A stretch of DNA of 64,000 nt from Uranotaenia lowii (GCF_029784155.1 NC_073692.1:434473228-434537227), one strand, 5' to 3'; positions 11,230-24,260 are shown, counted from the stretch's first letter. Numbers and translations are program-made. Notes: generated from the sequence alone by a model not told the origin.

Positions 11230-11605
11230 GTTGCTGCTGAATGTTTGTTTTGATTTGGTCTTCCGGTAAAAAGACGAAATTGGTTTAGGAAGCGGAAATT
11301 TTGAAGACTGTTTCTGCTGATTGATTGCTTCGATTTGGTCTTCTGGTGAAAAAAAAACGGAATTGGCTAAGGAAGTGCCGATTTTCAGGCAGCTGCTGCA
11401 GATTGTTTGTTTTGATTTGGCTTTCCTGTGGAAAAGGACGGAATTGGAATAGGTATCGCAGATTTTTAAGACAGCTGCTGCTTATGTCATCATTTTTATT
11501 TGGCTTTCCGGTGGAAAAGGATGGAATTAGCTTGGAAAGCGCGGATTTTTTAGGCTACTGCTGCTGATTGTTTGTTTTGATTTGGCCTTCTGGTTGGGAA
11601 GACTA
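11230..11605. repeat. Minisatellite, about 82-bp unit, about 4.5 copies
   Basis: The motif GATTTGG plus its surroundings recurs with last bases at about 11260, 11338, 11420, 11503 and 11585, giving steps of 78, 82, 83 and 82 bp. Each unit contains CTGCTGCTGATT, a TTGTTTTGATTTGG-like block, GGTGGAAAAGGACGGAATTG and a GCAGATTTTT-like end. Confidence 0.8.
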
Positions 11606-13990
11606 CCACGAATTATTCCAGCTCTCGTAAAGAGACAGGGTGACAACAAAAAAAAAGTTAGGGAAAGCTGTTGCTAAGAAAGTTTTCAGATTGTTCCGGA
11701 TCTCCAAACGAGAGATTGGGAAGGCTTTTGTGAAGAACATTGTCGCTGAATCCTCAAATCGGTGTTTTCGTCGACATCAGCGACGGCGACATCACTGACG
11801 ACAATTCAATTTGACCGTATGATTTTTTATTTGAGAAAAACAAGAATCAGTAAATAGAAGACTCGATTAAGAAAAGAGCTGAGAAGGACTGTAAGGCTAT
11901 GAATCTGGGCAGTTACATATGTGTGTATTTTAAAAACTATTCATTTGATCGAAAAACTTTCTATGGAAGAAATGAAGGTGTTAATATGACATTTAATGTA
12001 AAAATATGAAAAAAAACATGTATCAATGATTTCAAGAAATACTCTAACTTTTTCATAAAATCTCTTTTTTATCCTTGCATACTTTTTTCAGTCATGTATT
12101 GATTTTTTTTTTACCACAGAAGCGAAACCTTTGCAAAATCATGTTATTTTATACAAACTCACCTGAAAAAAGCAATTGGAATCTGGCTGGAACCTTTTCA
12201 TGAGTAGGCATCTCAAAGAATTTTATCTCTTAAATCCGGTTTTAACATAATTTTTTTTGTCCATCAGAACACATCTGTCATATTGCGTAAAAACCGGATG
12301 CACAGATTGCGATCTTTGGAACTCATCACTATTAGTTATTTACTTGGTGTCTACTAGTCAGGCAACACTTTTAGCCTGCCGGAAAAGGATATTTTGCATT
12401 ATTTAAGGAATCTGCATTCAGCTATCCCCAACAACCATAGACTTTTTACCATGTTTAAGATCAAGGGTTGCACTTCGATGGTTGGTTTGAACTTCGTGTG
12501 GATCCTAGAGTGGCTCCTTATACTTCTTAACCATTTGGTCCGAAAAAAAATCAGAAAAAAAAACAGTTCATGAGCTTTCAAGTCAACAATGAAGAATTTT
12601 CGAGGAGCAAAATGCCTAAAAGGAGCAAATTTGTGCAAAATTATTTTCACCATGTCTTTTTGTATCGTAAATATCTCAAACACACGTTAACTTAAAAATC
12701 TATCAAAAATAGACAAGAAAGTCCTTTCCATAACCAACATAACGCTACTAAAGTTTTGCATATCCGAGCTCTAACGTATCTATCACCGAAATAAAGTGCC
12801 CGGATACTTAATGGTAGCCTTATCATAGCATTATATGTACATACAAGAATCTGCAGAATATAAATCCAATTTAATAAAAAATAAAATATTAGTTGTATTC
12901 GACAACACTGATGATAAATAAAATAATATCAATATTTATGGCAACGTTTGTTACCTTGACATCACTAAGCAAAACAAACAAAACAAAGTCAGTCTGATCT
13001 ATTCTTGTGAGTGAAAGACTTGTCTGATACTGTATTTGTTTTCTCCACTCGTGGAGTGTTCCACCGAACCCGATAAAAACAAACACAAATTGTCGCCAGT
13101 GTATTGCTACCTCGCTCACTCACACGCTCTCTCGCAACACTGACAAAATTTTCGGGGCAACACCGCCCGATGGCAGCGCAACACCAGGTCAAAACCAGTG
13201 CAACACTGTCCGAATAAACAAACAGTTTGACAGCACCTAGTGGTGCACCAGTGCAACACTAGTGCAACACTCGGCATAAACAAATACAGTATGAGTGAAT
13301 CCCCGAACTGAGATTCACAATAATCACCAAAAAGCAATCTTCGAAACAAATCTTTAAGAATCCTGATTTCAGTAAGACCTCTACAGAATGGCAAACAAGG
13401 TTTTAAATGATCAATTTACAGTCAAGACTAGCCATTTCACTACAGCAAAACAATAATTATCGCTTGGGTTTCACAATTTTCTACGGCATTTTTTAACGTA
13501 CACAAAAATCGTTCAATACAATAATCAGGATTTTTTAATAACAATTCACTTACGGTGAATTTTTCTAAGAAGTTCATATTATTTTATCAACATCAACGAT
13601 TAAAAAGATCTGAAGTGGCATTAGGTTCCTTCATCCCCCATGGTTGTCAGCATCACAAAACATTCGTGAGCTCTTTCCAATTATTTCATTTGTTAATTTG
13701 TGAACATTATATTTCTTTATTCATCAATCCTATCTGTCAAGTAGGATTTCCCATCAAAACGATTAACTCTTCCGTATGAGTTCTCTGCACCTGAAAAGTT
13801 CATTTTGCTGTTCAGACTATCCCTATATGATTACATTGACTTGCCACGGTGTGCATTGTGGTACCACACTGATTCTCAATAACAACACTTGAAATAAGTA
13901 TTGAATCCAGGTACTTATTTTGGCCTCTTGTGTTGGGTTTGATTATTAGTTGTACCTCGTGTATCAGCCAATGCAAGATGTGTGTAGTCA
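11606..13990. other. Unassigned AT-rich DNA
   Basis: No gene was recognised. Around 13130-13275 the phrase GTGCAACACT or a variant recurs several times at irregular spacing. Frames of 67-94 codons on the minus strand there have no known domain. Confidence 0.4.
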
Positions 13991-13991
13991 C

Positions 13992-14024
13992 CCTATGCTA
14001 TGCTATGCTATGCTATGCTATGCT
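13992..14024 (+). repeat. Microsatellite (CTATG)n
   Basis: Six perfect copies of the pentamer CTATG, followed by a partial copy. Confidence 0.95.
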
Positions 14025-14092
14025 AGAAGTTCATATAATTTTATCAAAAAATGCTCTGTTGTGTTGTGAGCCTACTTGGTTGAATGATTCAA

Positions 14093-14271
14093 CTGAATCA
14101 AAGCAATCGAGAGATTCCTTTCAATTCAACCACGGTAAATGAAAAGTTCATTTATCGATATTTGGATAGCAACACTGAAGAAGGTAATAAGTTGCTATCG
14201 AAATACCGGTATATGAACTTTTCATTTACAGAGGTTGAATTAAAAGGAATCTTTCGATTGCTTTGATTCAG
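14093..14271. repeat. Inverted repeat with about 80-bp arms
   Basis: Arms 14093-14173 and 14191-14271 are diverged reverse complements around a 17-bp spacer. Paired coordinates sum to 28364 at both ends. The inner pair is GATAGCAAC / GTTGCTATC and the outer pair CTGAATCAAAGCAATCGA / TCGATTGCTTTGATTCAG. It is a small foldback or MITE-like hairpin without clear target duplication. Confidence 0.85.
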
Positions 14272-14499
14272 ATCAAGAAATGAGTAGTAAGGAAGGTATC
14301 TTAGAAGAAAAGCGATTTGACATTTACTCCGAACTGCAGAAAGAAATATTTGAATCACCTTGATATTTAATGGCTTGCTAACTGGCCCGATAAACTTCGT
14401 TTTACTTTCAAATTAATAAATCGTTAAAAATGTTAAACTTTATCTGCACGTCTTTAATTTTTCCGAGCTTGTAAATAAATTTTTATGAAAATCCTGTAA

Positions 14500-14650
14500 A
14501 AATTGATCGTTTTGTGCCCCAATTCAAGTTCATTTTGTTTGGAGGCGCTCTTCTAGAAAAATTTAGATTCTTTAAACTTCTATACAAATCATCTCTAACC
14601 CGAAAAACCATCATCATATCCTACTTTTTGGTGCAACGGTCTTGTTTTTT
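14500..14650 (+). repeat. Dispersed repeat fragment, family shared with 38990-39140
   Basis: Contains in order a CCCAATTCAAGTTCATTTTG-like block, GGAGGCGC, and ATACAAATCATCTCTAACCC followed by GAAAAACC. The same order and orientation occurs at 38990-39140 with substitutions. It is probably the end of a common transposon; the class is unknown. Confidence 0.5.
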
Positions 14651-17600
14651 TCTACTTCAGAAATTTCCTACAGGGAATTTCAGACATCATGTCAGTCGAG
14701 ATAACATTTGAAAAAGATTTGTAAGCCAGCGTAGTAAAAAAAAATGACTTTCAATCTTTAGAAGAAAAAAAATCTTTAAAATGTATTAAAATGTGATCAA
14801 TTCCAGCCGGATGGCATGCGTTATAATTGGAATGGTTTTTTCGTTGTTTATAATCTTTTTCTTATTTTCATTAAATTTTATCTGCATCCAAACTTTTCAA
14901 TTTGTGTGGAAGGAATAATTTTCTTTATTAATATTGAAACTCTTCATATCTACCAAAAATAACTCAAATCCTATAAACAAAATCTTTAAACTTTATTCTA
15001 CAAAATTGACAATACACTTTCGGTGATTCCCAGATACTAAATTTTTAACATTTGATTCCCATACCACCCCCCCCCCCCCCCCCTCCACACACTGGTTTCT
15101 TACAATAACAATCCTGAATTTTGGTGTTTCCCAGCTTAGTTGTCTTTGCAATACTTCATGTGGTATTATTCAATATAATCAAATATGTAGCTATTCAGAT
15201 TTTAATAATTCCTAGACATAAAGTCTAGGAAATTTGAAATGTTTATTCTGGCAAGTCATTGGGTTTTTTTTTAAAGAATGTTGAGCTTGGGCATATCAAA
15301 ATTTTTGCATCAAAGTATTTAACAGATTTAAAAGTAAATTAGTGTGGGTAATACAATTTTATAAGTAGCATGTATTTAACCGTCCGAATTTGATGCGAGA
15401 CTTATCACACCAGAATAAAGTCTTTCAATGCTAAGCGTGGTCATAAATACCTGTTATTAATCCAGTAAAATGTTCATTCATCAAAGACAGAAATATGATT
15501 ATCATATTCATGATAAAATTTTCTTAAGAAAGATGTTTCGAAACGGAAACTTTTATTCACAATTAACGATTACATTGTTTAACTATTATAATTTTAAAAA
15601 GTTGTGAAAGGTGCTGTTTCTTCTGAACTGGAAAACTTGTTTTAGTTCTGACTTTTTTTCAGGGAACTGCGAATGTTATCTCTAAGTACTCAATCAGAAA
15701 CATCCGTCCTTCATCGGACATATCTGATATCTCTGCCTTCAAAAAAGTAGTTCGTGGGCTGAGAAAACGTCAACATTCAAGGCAGTTATTTTTGTGATGC
15801 TTACCATGAAATTATTTAACATCACACTGAAATTCAAAATGGCAAAATCACACTCGAAAAAATCTCAATCTAATGAGATTTTGCAACCTTGTATGTTGGT
15901 CTCTTGGTTATAGAATTTATGAATAATCAAATGGCTCTTACCAATCGAAATAGAAGAGATGTTCATCTTTTTGCATCTTTCGTCGCATGAAGACACACTC
16001 AAAGAAAGATATTTATTACCTCCTGTTTGCAACACATGGCGCTTTCTTCCATTTGTACTTTTCTTTTTGAAAATAAGCAAAAGATTAATCAACCTCCAGC
16101 AGCTCATCAATTGCATCAAATCCATTTACTCTCTTCATACATTCGTCTTCTTAGATCGTAGACGTGTCGCTCGCTCGCCCTAGCTCAAATACCTTGCGAC
16201 AGTTCTGGCGATACCGCATGATGCACAATGAATGGCGCTCGAGACATTTGAAAAATGTTTCTCGGAATTCTTCCGAGCAAATCAAAAAATTCATCCCCCC
16301 ATTCCCCAACTCATCCGACAGAACTGTAATACTAATGGCTACGCTAGCCGCCAGAAGATTCTCACCGCACCTGCAGGTCTCACTCTCACCACGTTTCGTA
16401 GCTTATTTCTCGATACACCACTTAACACCTTATGACTACCATTACCATCAATCGTGTATTTGCTGGCGACTACACCTACTTCCGCTTTGCTGCAGCATAT
16501 TCTCCACAAGATGGCGCTTAGCAGCAGCAGCAGCAGAACTACTGGGTACTAACTGCATAGTGTCAAACGGTGACAGCGAATCACCGCACCGCACCGCATG
16601 CCACACCAGATCGAACGTCGGGGAATCGGGGACAGAGGCGTGGTTTTAGTTTTCCCTCATTAAGTACTCCTTTAAAATGCTACTCTTGAATGTTTTAAAG
16701 TCTTTGAAGAAGACTTTTATGGTGACGAATTGACAATAAAATGAGATTATTATAGCATGGACCTCAACCAAGAAACAAAATCCTATGGACGCCTCTGTCC
16801 GGCCAATCGTACTTTCCATCTTTCCAGTGCACTGGGCTCTTGGATTGGTCCCAAGTAAGTATATACACCAGCAAGCAACAAAACCGAACTCATGGCACAC
16901 TGAGTGCCACTGGCAGCAATCATTTTTCATATCCATCTGCCGGTGACGTGTGTTGTGTATTGCTTTTGCACCTCAAAACAGCGCACTTCCTCCTTTCTTT
17001 TCCATAACCCCCCCCCCCCTCTCTTCAGATCCACACCAAGAAGAAAAGAAGAAAATCTTTGCCAACCACACACCAGGAAAACCGAGGAAAAGTGTTGAAA
17101 GAAGCTTTCCGTCCGATGATGCCGGCAAAAGATTTGTCCCACGTCTGGAGGATTTTGCACTTTGCCGTTTTCCTTGCGATATGCACATTCATTTTTCTCA
17201 CTTTGTTTGTCATGCTTCCGCTTTCGGGGATAAGCTGTCCGGTGCAGATCCGATCCGATCCGATCCCGAGCAAGTCCTAAAAAGCGGATGCAGTGGACGT
17301 TTGTGTGGAGAACACGGGACTCGGGCGGAAGATTATAATTCTGTAGAATGTTAATATTTTTCCTGTTCTAGTTTTTTTGACGCTACCTACTTAGATCGAT
17401 AAAGTTTCGACAAAGTCAATGATAATGTGATGAAGTATGATATTTCGTTTGTTAAGAAAAGTAAGTATTTCATTATCATTGAGCATAAAGTAAAACCATT
17501 TTTGTTTAGTTCGCAACTAATTATTTACTTTCAGTTAGTTGGTAAAATGAAAGTTTTCAAATTGCTTTGCGTAATTTGTTTGAAACGACATTTTTTTTTT

Positions 17601-19875
17601 CTAATGGCGCATAATTTAAACTTTAACCTAGTTATTTTCATTCTCTTTTTGGGTAAAATCTCCATATAAAATGCAATTGTATTGAAAATCATTAATTATT
17701 TTTTCGTAAAATCCTCACATTGGAAAGTGAGGCTCACATGAGGAAAGCTCAAACAATTTTTCCTTTTTCCTTTACCTCCAATTCCTTTCAACTTCTCCAA
17801 GTAAGTTAGATCCCGTTGGCCAATTGGAAAAGTGGTGACATTCTAATAGTGTAACATCTAACTCCGTCCCACAGCACCGGAAGCACACCCGAAACATGAT
17901 TTTGCTCTCTTCCCGGTAACTATTAAAGCATAATACACTCTCGAGAGGAAAACTTTCAACACCTACCTCGCCGCTACAACAGTTTTTCGTCCTCATCATC
18001 AACATCCCTTCCCGGAAGATTCCAACTTTCTTCCATTTGCCAAACTATTTGAATTATTTTGGTTTCGTGCCATCCCTTTCTTCCCTATCCAGCGAACGCT
18101 TTTCTTGGTGGTTGGTTTTAGAATAGTTTACGCAAAGGATGGCGATGATGGGGTAAACAGTTTTGGTATTCTGTAGAACTTAAGTCTTTCAATTACACAG
18201 CAGCTCTGGTCTGGTGCAGTGGGAATCTCGCTGCAGTTTTTCGGTTTAATTTTTCTAAATAAACCCGAAAATTTTTATTAAAAATTGTATAAAGCATAAC
18301 ATAATTGAAGTTCATTGAGCAAAATAGGTTTCGTAAAATTGTAATATCCATTCAGGTGAATTTCCACCCAAAAAGTTTTCGATAATTCTAGCGTCACACT
18401 AATTTCGGAGAAAACCAACGATGGCCATCAGCCCCCAAAATTGCCATTCCACAAAACCGCTCGAAAAGGGGTTAATTTACATTTGAACCTCAGTCGAAGC
18501 CACTCGACTCAGCTCAGAGCGACACACAGACACACAATCGTCGCACCAAACATTTGGCGCTCAATAATTAAAGTGCAATTAATAAGTTAACTTATCAAGT
18601 TGACATTACACGGAATGGATGGAAAATTGCTTTTCGGCGAATGAGCTGAATCGAATTACCTACCTTTGCTGCGGGATTCATGGCGGATCAATTTGCAATT
18701 GAAAATCGTTTAAATTTACACGCAAATGCTCTGCTGGTTAAGCTCATCACACATCGTAGTCAGCATCAGAGAAAGCGTCATTGGTTTTATCGTGTGGGTG
18801 TAATAATGAGCATCAACATATCAACAACTGCACACAGTCCAGTTGGCTTTGTCATTGGGACCAAAAGTGGAACTGGCTTAGGATTGAAAACAATTCTGTA
18901 CTTTTCGTGTGTTATAATGGTTTATGTGTATACTTGATAAGAATTGTAAAAAAAAACTTTGAATGTTCTGATCACTGAAATTTGTACAAATTACATCGGG
19001 AGTTGCATTTTGAAGAAATATTATGAAAATAGTCTAAAAAATGTCCCTATTTTATATTAAAAGTCTATACAATTCCTTAACCTCACTCACCTGGTATTTG
19101 AAATTAATTTAAAATGCATAGAAAATCTAAGCAATATTTTCACGAAATATAGGGGGTACAAGCTTCATTAGTATTCATGTATTAAAATTGATTTCTGTCC
19201 CAATTTTATACTCCAAAACGTTTCATTTAAATGGATCGATCTTGCTAGGATATCTCTCAAGCAAATATTTCAAAGTTGTTAACTAAAAATCTTATACAGA
19301 TTTCAAGTTTTAATTGATTTCAAGAGTTAGGACTAAGTACCGAGTGGAGTTATTAAGAAAAAAAATAATAAATTTTGTACACCAATAGCTATTTTTTCAA
19401 GGTTCAAATCCTGGAAAGTTACCAACAATAAATGACTGGTTCCCTTCTTCATTTTTATTTTTCCGCAAAATCACAGAGAACAAAATTAGGGTCAAAACTA
19501 AAATAAGTCGATATCGTGTGTTTGAATTTGAAATTCAATTTTAAATTTTATCTCAAATCCTTTATTTGATTTATAGACAAGCCTGAATATATCGAGTAGA
19601 TCTGGAATAAACGATAATCAAAGTATGAAGCGATATTTCTCCTGTACGATCTATAGTGAAAGATACCTGGATACAACGTAGATAAACGAACTGCCTTTTC
19701 ACCTCACAGGGGTGCCAGGTGTATTTTGAAAAACCGCTTTAAGGATTTTATATGCAAACTTATCTTCAACTTCCTATTATTAGTTTGGTTCAAATTTTCG
19801 TCTGGAATGAATCTGAAATCTATGAGGACTTCAAGATATATTTGAGACAGCAACCTAATCCAAAATGGCACTAGA
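14651..19875. other. Unassigned intergenic DNA with homopolymer tracts
   Basis: A run of 17 C lies at 15067-15083, a CAG run near 16518-16534 and a CCGAT pentamer run near 17248-17264. The 161-codon frame at 16164-16649 and the 134-codon frame at 16950-17354 sit in GC-richer DNA but show no domain, so neither is called as a gene. No promoter or splice structure was supported. Confidence 0.4.
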
Positions 19876-19879
19876 CTAA

Positions 19880-20060
19880 GTTTTCCATAAAGTATTCAGG
19901 CCGGGTCAATCCGAGCATTTTTACCCGAAAACTTGGCGAAATCCGTGCGTTAGAGTTCAAAATGAAACCCGGGCAATTCCGTCCAAAATCATGGTAAAAT
20001 TTATAAAATTTTAAAAATTGAAACATTAGGATATTAAATTTTGTTTTTTCGAAGCACCTC
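19880..20060 (+). mobile_element. Fragment of the CCGGGCAAT-type hAT family
   Basis: The stretch around 19898-19985 reproduces, with substitutions, the CCGGAC..CAATCCGGGC..AAAACTTAGC..AATCCGGG series of the element at 56166-56631, in the same orientation. The termini are missing. A second short CCGGGC-containing piece occurs near 20500. Confidence 0.5.
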
Positions 20061-20985
20061 AGTGGCATTGATATCTAATTAATTATACCAAAATAAGGCC
20101 AGAACAAATTTCAAATTCTTCTTTTGTCACTCGGAGTTGGAACATCGCGAGGAGGAGAAAATGAAAAATAAAGCGAAAAACAAATAAATTGATATAAATT
20201 GCAAGAAAGCTTGTATACAACAAAATTGAATACTGTATAATTGCACAAAATCTATAAATAATTCAAACTTTATTTATTCCCTTCAAACTTTATTTATTCC
20301 CCTTCGGGTTTTTTGTAAATTTCGAAGGAAGGGGGGGGGGGGGGGGGGTGAGAAGAAGAAATTGATATTTGTTCCAGCCTTGTATTTGCTGTTTGACGCA
20401 AAAAAAACTTTTTCAATTACTGGAGCTTATGGTTTCGATTTCGTTAATATTGTGAATAAATTCGCCAAACCTGGATTTCCTCATTTTTTGTTTTCTTTGA
20501 AAATCCGGGCAAAAAGAACCAGGTTTTCAGTAATGCTACACTAGAATCCACATTATTAGAAAAATTCATAATCCTACAGCAAAATGTTATGTAAATCAAG
20601 CAGTGGCCTAGGGTTCCAAAGAAAATAAAAAAATACATCAAATTGGCATCCCTGGTTATGTGTTGAATTTTTCACGTGGTCGAAAAATGTTCTTTACATA
20701 ACAATTTGCCTTTTTGCACGCTTAAATTTGCTCACTTATTTTAATTTATCCACTATTTTTACATTTTACTCGTATAAAAAAGTGGGGGAGGTAGTAATTT
20801 GGCTACGACCGCTAAACGTAAAATTACGCAATTGTTTTTTGTCAATGTATAGAATAACAGAGCTTATAGTGCATTTTTGAAATGACCAACATATGAGTGT
20901 CAAAATGGCAATATGACGTGACAAATTTCAATCATTTAACAGAATTTAACCATGTGACATAAACCTATCGCCAGAAATAATCTGA
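20061..20985. other. Unassigned DNA with direct duplication and G tract
   Basis: A 17-bp direct duplication containing AAACTTTATTTATTCC occurs at about 20265-20301. A run of 18 G lies at 20331-20348. From about 20880 the sequence grades into degenerate forms of the 18-bp minisatellite. Confidence 0.45.
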
Positions 20986-23335
20986 GCATGCAGTACATGT
21001 GACATAATCGGATCATGCAACATAATCAGATCATGTAACATAATTCGACCAGGTGACCTAATTCAACTATGCAATAAAATCGACCATCTGAGATAATCCG
21101 ACCATGCAACATAATCGACCATGTGGCACAATCTGATTATGCAATATAATCAACCATGTGACAATATCCGATCATGCAGTTAAATCGAAGATGTGACATT
21201 ATCTTATCATGCAACATTTTCGACCATGCAACATATTTTGACCATGTGACAAAATCCGACCATGCTACATAACTCGATCATGCAACATAATCCGACCATG
21301 TGACAAAATCCAACCATTCAACATAATCGAATCATGCAACATTATCGGACCATGTGACATAATCCGATCCTGTGACATAATCGACCATGCAACAAATATG
21401 TGACATAATCCGACCATGTGACATAATCGGACCATGTGACATAATCGGATCATGCAAGATAACCAGACCATGTGACATAACCCGATTATGTAACAAAATC
21501 GGACCATGTGACATAATCCAACCATGCAACATTATCGACCATGTGAAATAATCCGACCATGAACATAATCGACCATGTGACATAATTCATCATGCAACAA
21601 AATCGACCATGTGACATAATCGAATCATGCAACATAATCCGACCATGCAACATAATCGGACCATGCAACATAATCGGACCATGTGACAGAATCTGATCAT
21701 GCAACATAATCCGACCATGCGACAAAATCGGACCATTTGATATAATCTGATCATTCAGCAAAATCGGACCATGTAACATAATCCGACCATGCAACATTAT
21801 CTGACCATGTGACAAAATCTAACCATGCAACATAATCGGATCATGCAACATAATCAGACCATGTGACATAATTGCCCATGCAACAGAAATAGACCATGTG
21901 ACATAATCCGACCATGCAACATAATCCGACCATGTGACGAAATCCAACCATGCAACATAATGGGACCATGTGACATAATCGACCATGTGACATAATCCGA
22001 CCATGCAACATAATCGGACCATGTGACATAATCCGACCATGTGACAAAATTAAACTATGCAACAGAATCAGACCATGTGACATAATCGCCCATGCAACAT
22101 TATCGACCATGTGACATAAATCGATCATGCAAAATAATCGGACCATGTGACATAATCCGATCATGCAACATAATCCGACCATGAGACATAATCCGATCAT
22201 GCAACATCATCGAACTATGTGACATAATCGATCATGCAACATAAAAGGACCCTGTGCCATAATCCGACCATGCAACATTATCGATCATGTGACATAAATC
22301 GATCATGCAACATAATCGAATCATGCAACACTATCGGACCATGTGACATAATCCGATCATGCAACATAATCCGACCATGAGACATAATCCGATCATGCAA
22401 CATAAATAGCCCCTGTGACAAAATCTGATCATGCAACATTATCAACCACGTGACATAAATCAATCATGCAACATAATCGAATCATGCAACATAATCCTAC
22501 CATGCAACATAACCCGACCATGTAACAAAATCTATCTATGCAACATAATCGGACCATGTGACATAATTTGACCATGTAACATAATCCGACCATGCTACAA
22601 AATCCGACCATGTGACGAATTCTAACCATGCAACATAATCGTACCATGTGACATAATCGACCATGCAACATAATCGGACCATGTGACAAAATTAAACCAT
22701 GCGACATAATCGGACCATGTGACATAATCGCTCATGCAACATTATCGACCATGTGACATAAATCGATCATGCAACATAATCGGACCATGTGACATAATCC
22801 GACCATGAGACATAATCCGATCATGCAACATAATCGGACTATGTGACATAATCGCCCATGCAACTTAAATGGACCCTGTGGCATAATCTGACCATGCAAC
22901 ATTATCGACCATGTGACATAAATCGATCATGCAACGTAATCGGACCATGTGACATAATCGCCCATGCAACATAAATGGACAATGTGACATAATCCGACCA
23001 TGCAACATAATCCAACCATGCAGCATAATTGATCATGCAACATAATCAGACCATGTGACATAATCCGACCATGCAACATAATCGGACCATGTGACATAAT
23101 CCGACCACGCAACATTATCGACCATGTGACATAAATCGATCACGCAACATAATCGGACCATGTGACACAATCCGACCATGCAATCTAAATCGACCATGTG
23201 ACGAAATCTAACCATGCAACATAATCGGACTATGTGACATAATCGACCATGCAACATAATCCGACCATGCAACATAATCCGACCATGTGACGAAATCCAA
23301 CCATCGACATGTGACCATGCAACGCCACTTGCGAT
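20985..23335. repeat. 18-bp minisatellite, about 2.3 kb
   Basis: The unit alternates between GACCATGTGACATAATCC and GACCATGCAACATAATCG forms. It therefore has a 17-18 bp monomer and often a 35-36 bp dimer, roughly 130 monomers in all. Units are most degenerate at the left and most regular between 21300 and 23320. Because 18 is divisible by three, several long open frames appear on the minus strand (MSHGPIMLHG-type). These are consequences of the repeat, not evidence of a protein. Confidence 0.95.
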
Positions 23336-23780
23336 GACCTGTAGGATCCCTGCCACTGCCACTGGAGTCCTCCGCCACTGAACGCCTCCGCCGCTGGCTG
23401 ACTACGCTGGTGTGGTGGCCGTCATCGCTGCTCACCGTCATCGTTGCTCACTGGTCCACGGTTGCCACTGAACTACTGCAAATCGATATCTGAGTCGGAT
23501 TACCACTGGTGGGGTCCACACTCAGATCGAAGCGCAGCAACGGTCTGTTCAGCTTGACGGCAAACAGAGAAAGAAACCGAGTCGACCGACGGGCCCTTTG
23601 TTTTATACCTTTCGTAGGTAGGGAAAAACAAAACCCATCAAAGCAGGCGTTGGTGATGACGTCATAATCCTTTAGATAGGATGTCTGTGAGATGGAAAGT
23701 TTTCGTGACGCGAGATCTGTTCGCAAATTTCAATTTGCCCCCCTATAGTGTTGCCGTAAGACGTAATTCTACGTCAAAAA
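23336..23780 (-). promoter_or_regulatory. GC-rich TATA-containing module beside the minisatellite
   Basis: Read on the minus strand, the module starts near a quasi-palindrome GACGTAGAATTACGTC (23775-23760). It then has a TATAAAA at 23607-23601 and a GC-rich 5'-leader-like segment. The first ATG with a longer frame is at 23441, and that frame runs into the minisatellite. This looks like the promoter and leader of a mobile element or gene whose body has been replaced by, or expanded into, the repeat. No product is assigned. Confidence 0.4.
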
Positions 23781-24000
23781 CTAGAGTTTGTTTTGATTAG
23801 GTCGTATGAACCATTATGAACAAAATTTAGTTCAAGTCTTCAAACTATTGTAAAAAATGTATTCTATGATTAACCAAAACATGGATTCATTTACCCATTA
23901 ACTAACTTAAACAAAATGATTTTAATTTAATACGTTTAATGACTTTCTCTTTTATTAGGGCAATTTGTTTTAATGACCTTTTGCCTTGCGCTAATTTGCT
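23781..24000. other. Unassigned AT-rich DNA
   Basis: Nothing recognised. Confidence 0.4.
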
Positions 24001-24005
24001 GTGCA

Positions 24006-24260
24006 TATAAAAGATCGCTGCACAACAGTTCTACTGATTGGTTGTTCGGTCCTTTTGCATTTTGGAAGAAAGTGCATGAAATTTTGTGAAAAATGTCAAT
24101 AAATCAGATGGAAGTCGGTTATGAGAGTGTGTAAAGCTGGCTTAAAAGAACGAGTGGCTTAAAATTTTGCTGGGTAAGTAAGATAGGTGCTAATTTTTAC
24201 TAGCCAATAATTCAGATTTTTTTTACTTTAGCCACTGATGAACTGATGTACAAGCTAAGA
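24006..24260 (+). ncRNA. Possible short spliced transcript start
   Basis: A strong TATAAAAG at 24006-24013 is followed by ACAGTT near 24025-24030 and a leader. A consensus donor GTAAGTAAG starts at 24174, and 58 bp further a pyrimidine-rich acceptor TTTTTTTTACTTTAG ends at 24231. The only upstream frame is a 13-codon ORF, so if transcribed the RNA may be noncoding or have a distant coding exon. The TATA-to-Inr distance is shorter than usual. Low certainty. Confidence 0.25.

Noticed and set aside
16164..16649. 161-codon plus-strand frame
   Set aside because: No domain, signal or splice context; composition looks like random translation of GC-richer DNA.
16950..17354. 134-codon plus-strand frame with overlapping minus-strand frames
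   Set aside because: Overlapping frames on both strands, a homopolymer C tract inside, and no recognisable motif.
20985..23335. CRISPR-like array
   Set aside because: There are no unique spacers; adjacent units are all variants of one sequence, in a eukaryotic context.
21265..23441. Minus-strand MSHG/MLHG-type repetitive proteins
   Set aside because: Produced by the 18-bp minisatellite; units are too variable and too often broken to be a protein gene.
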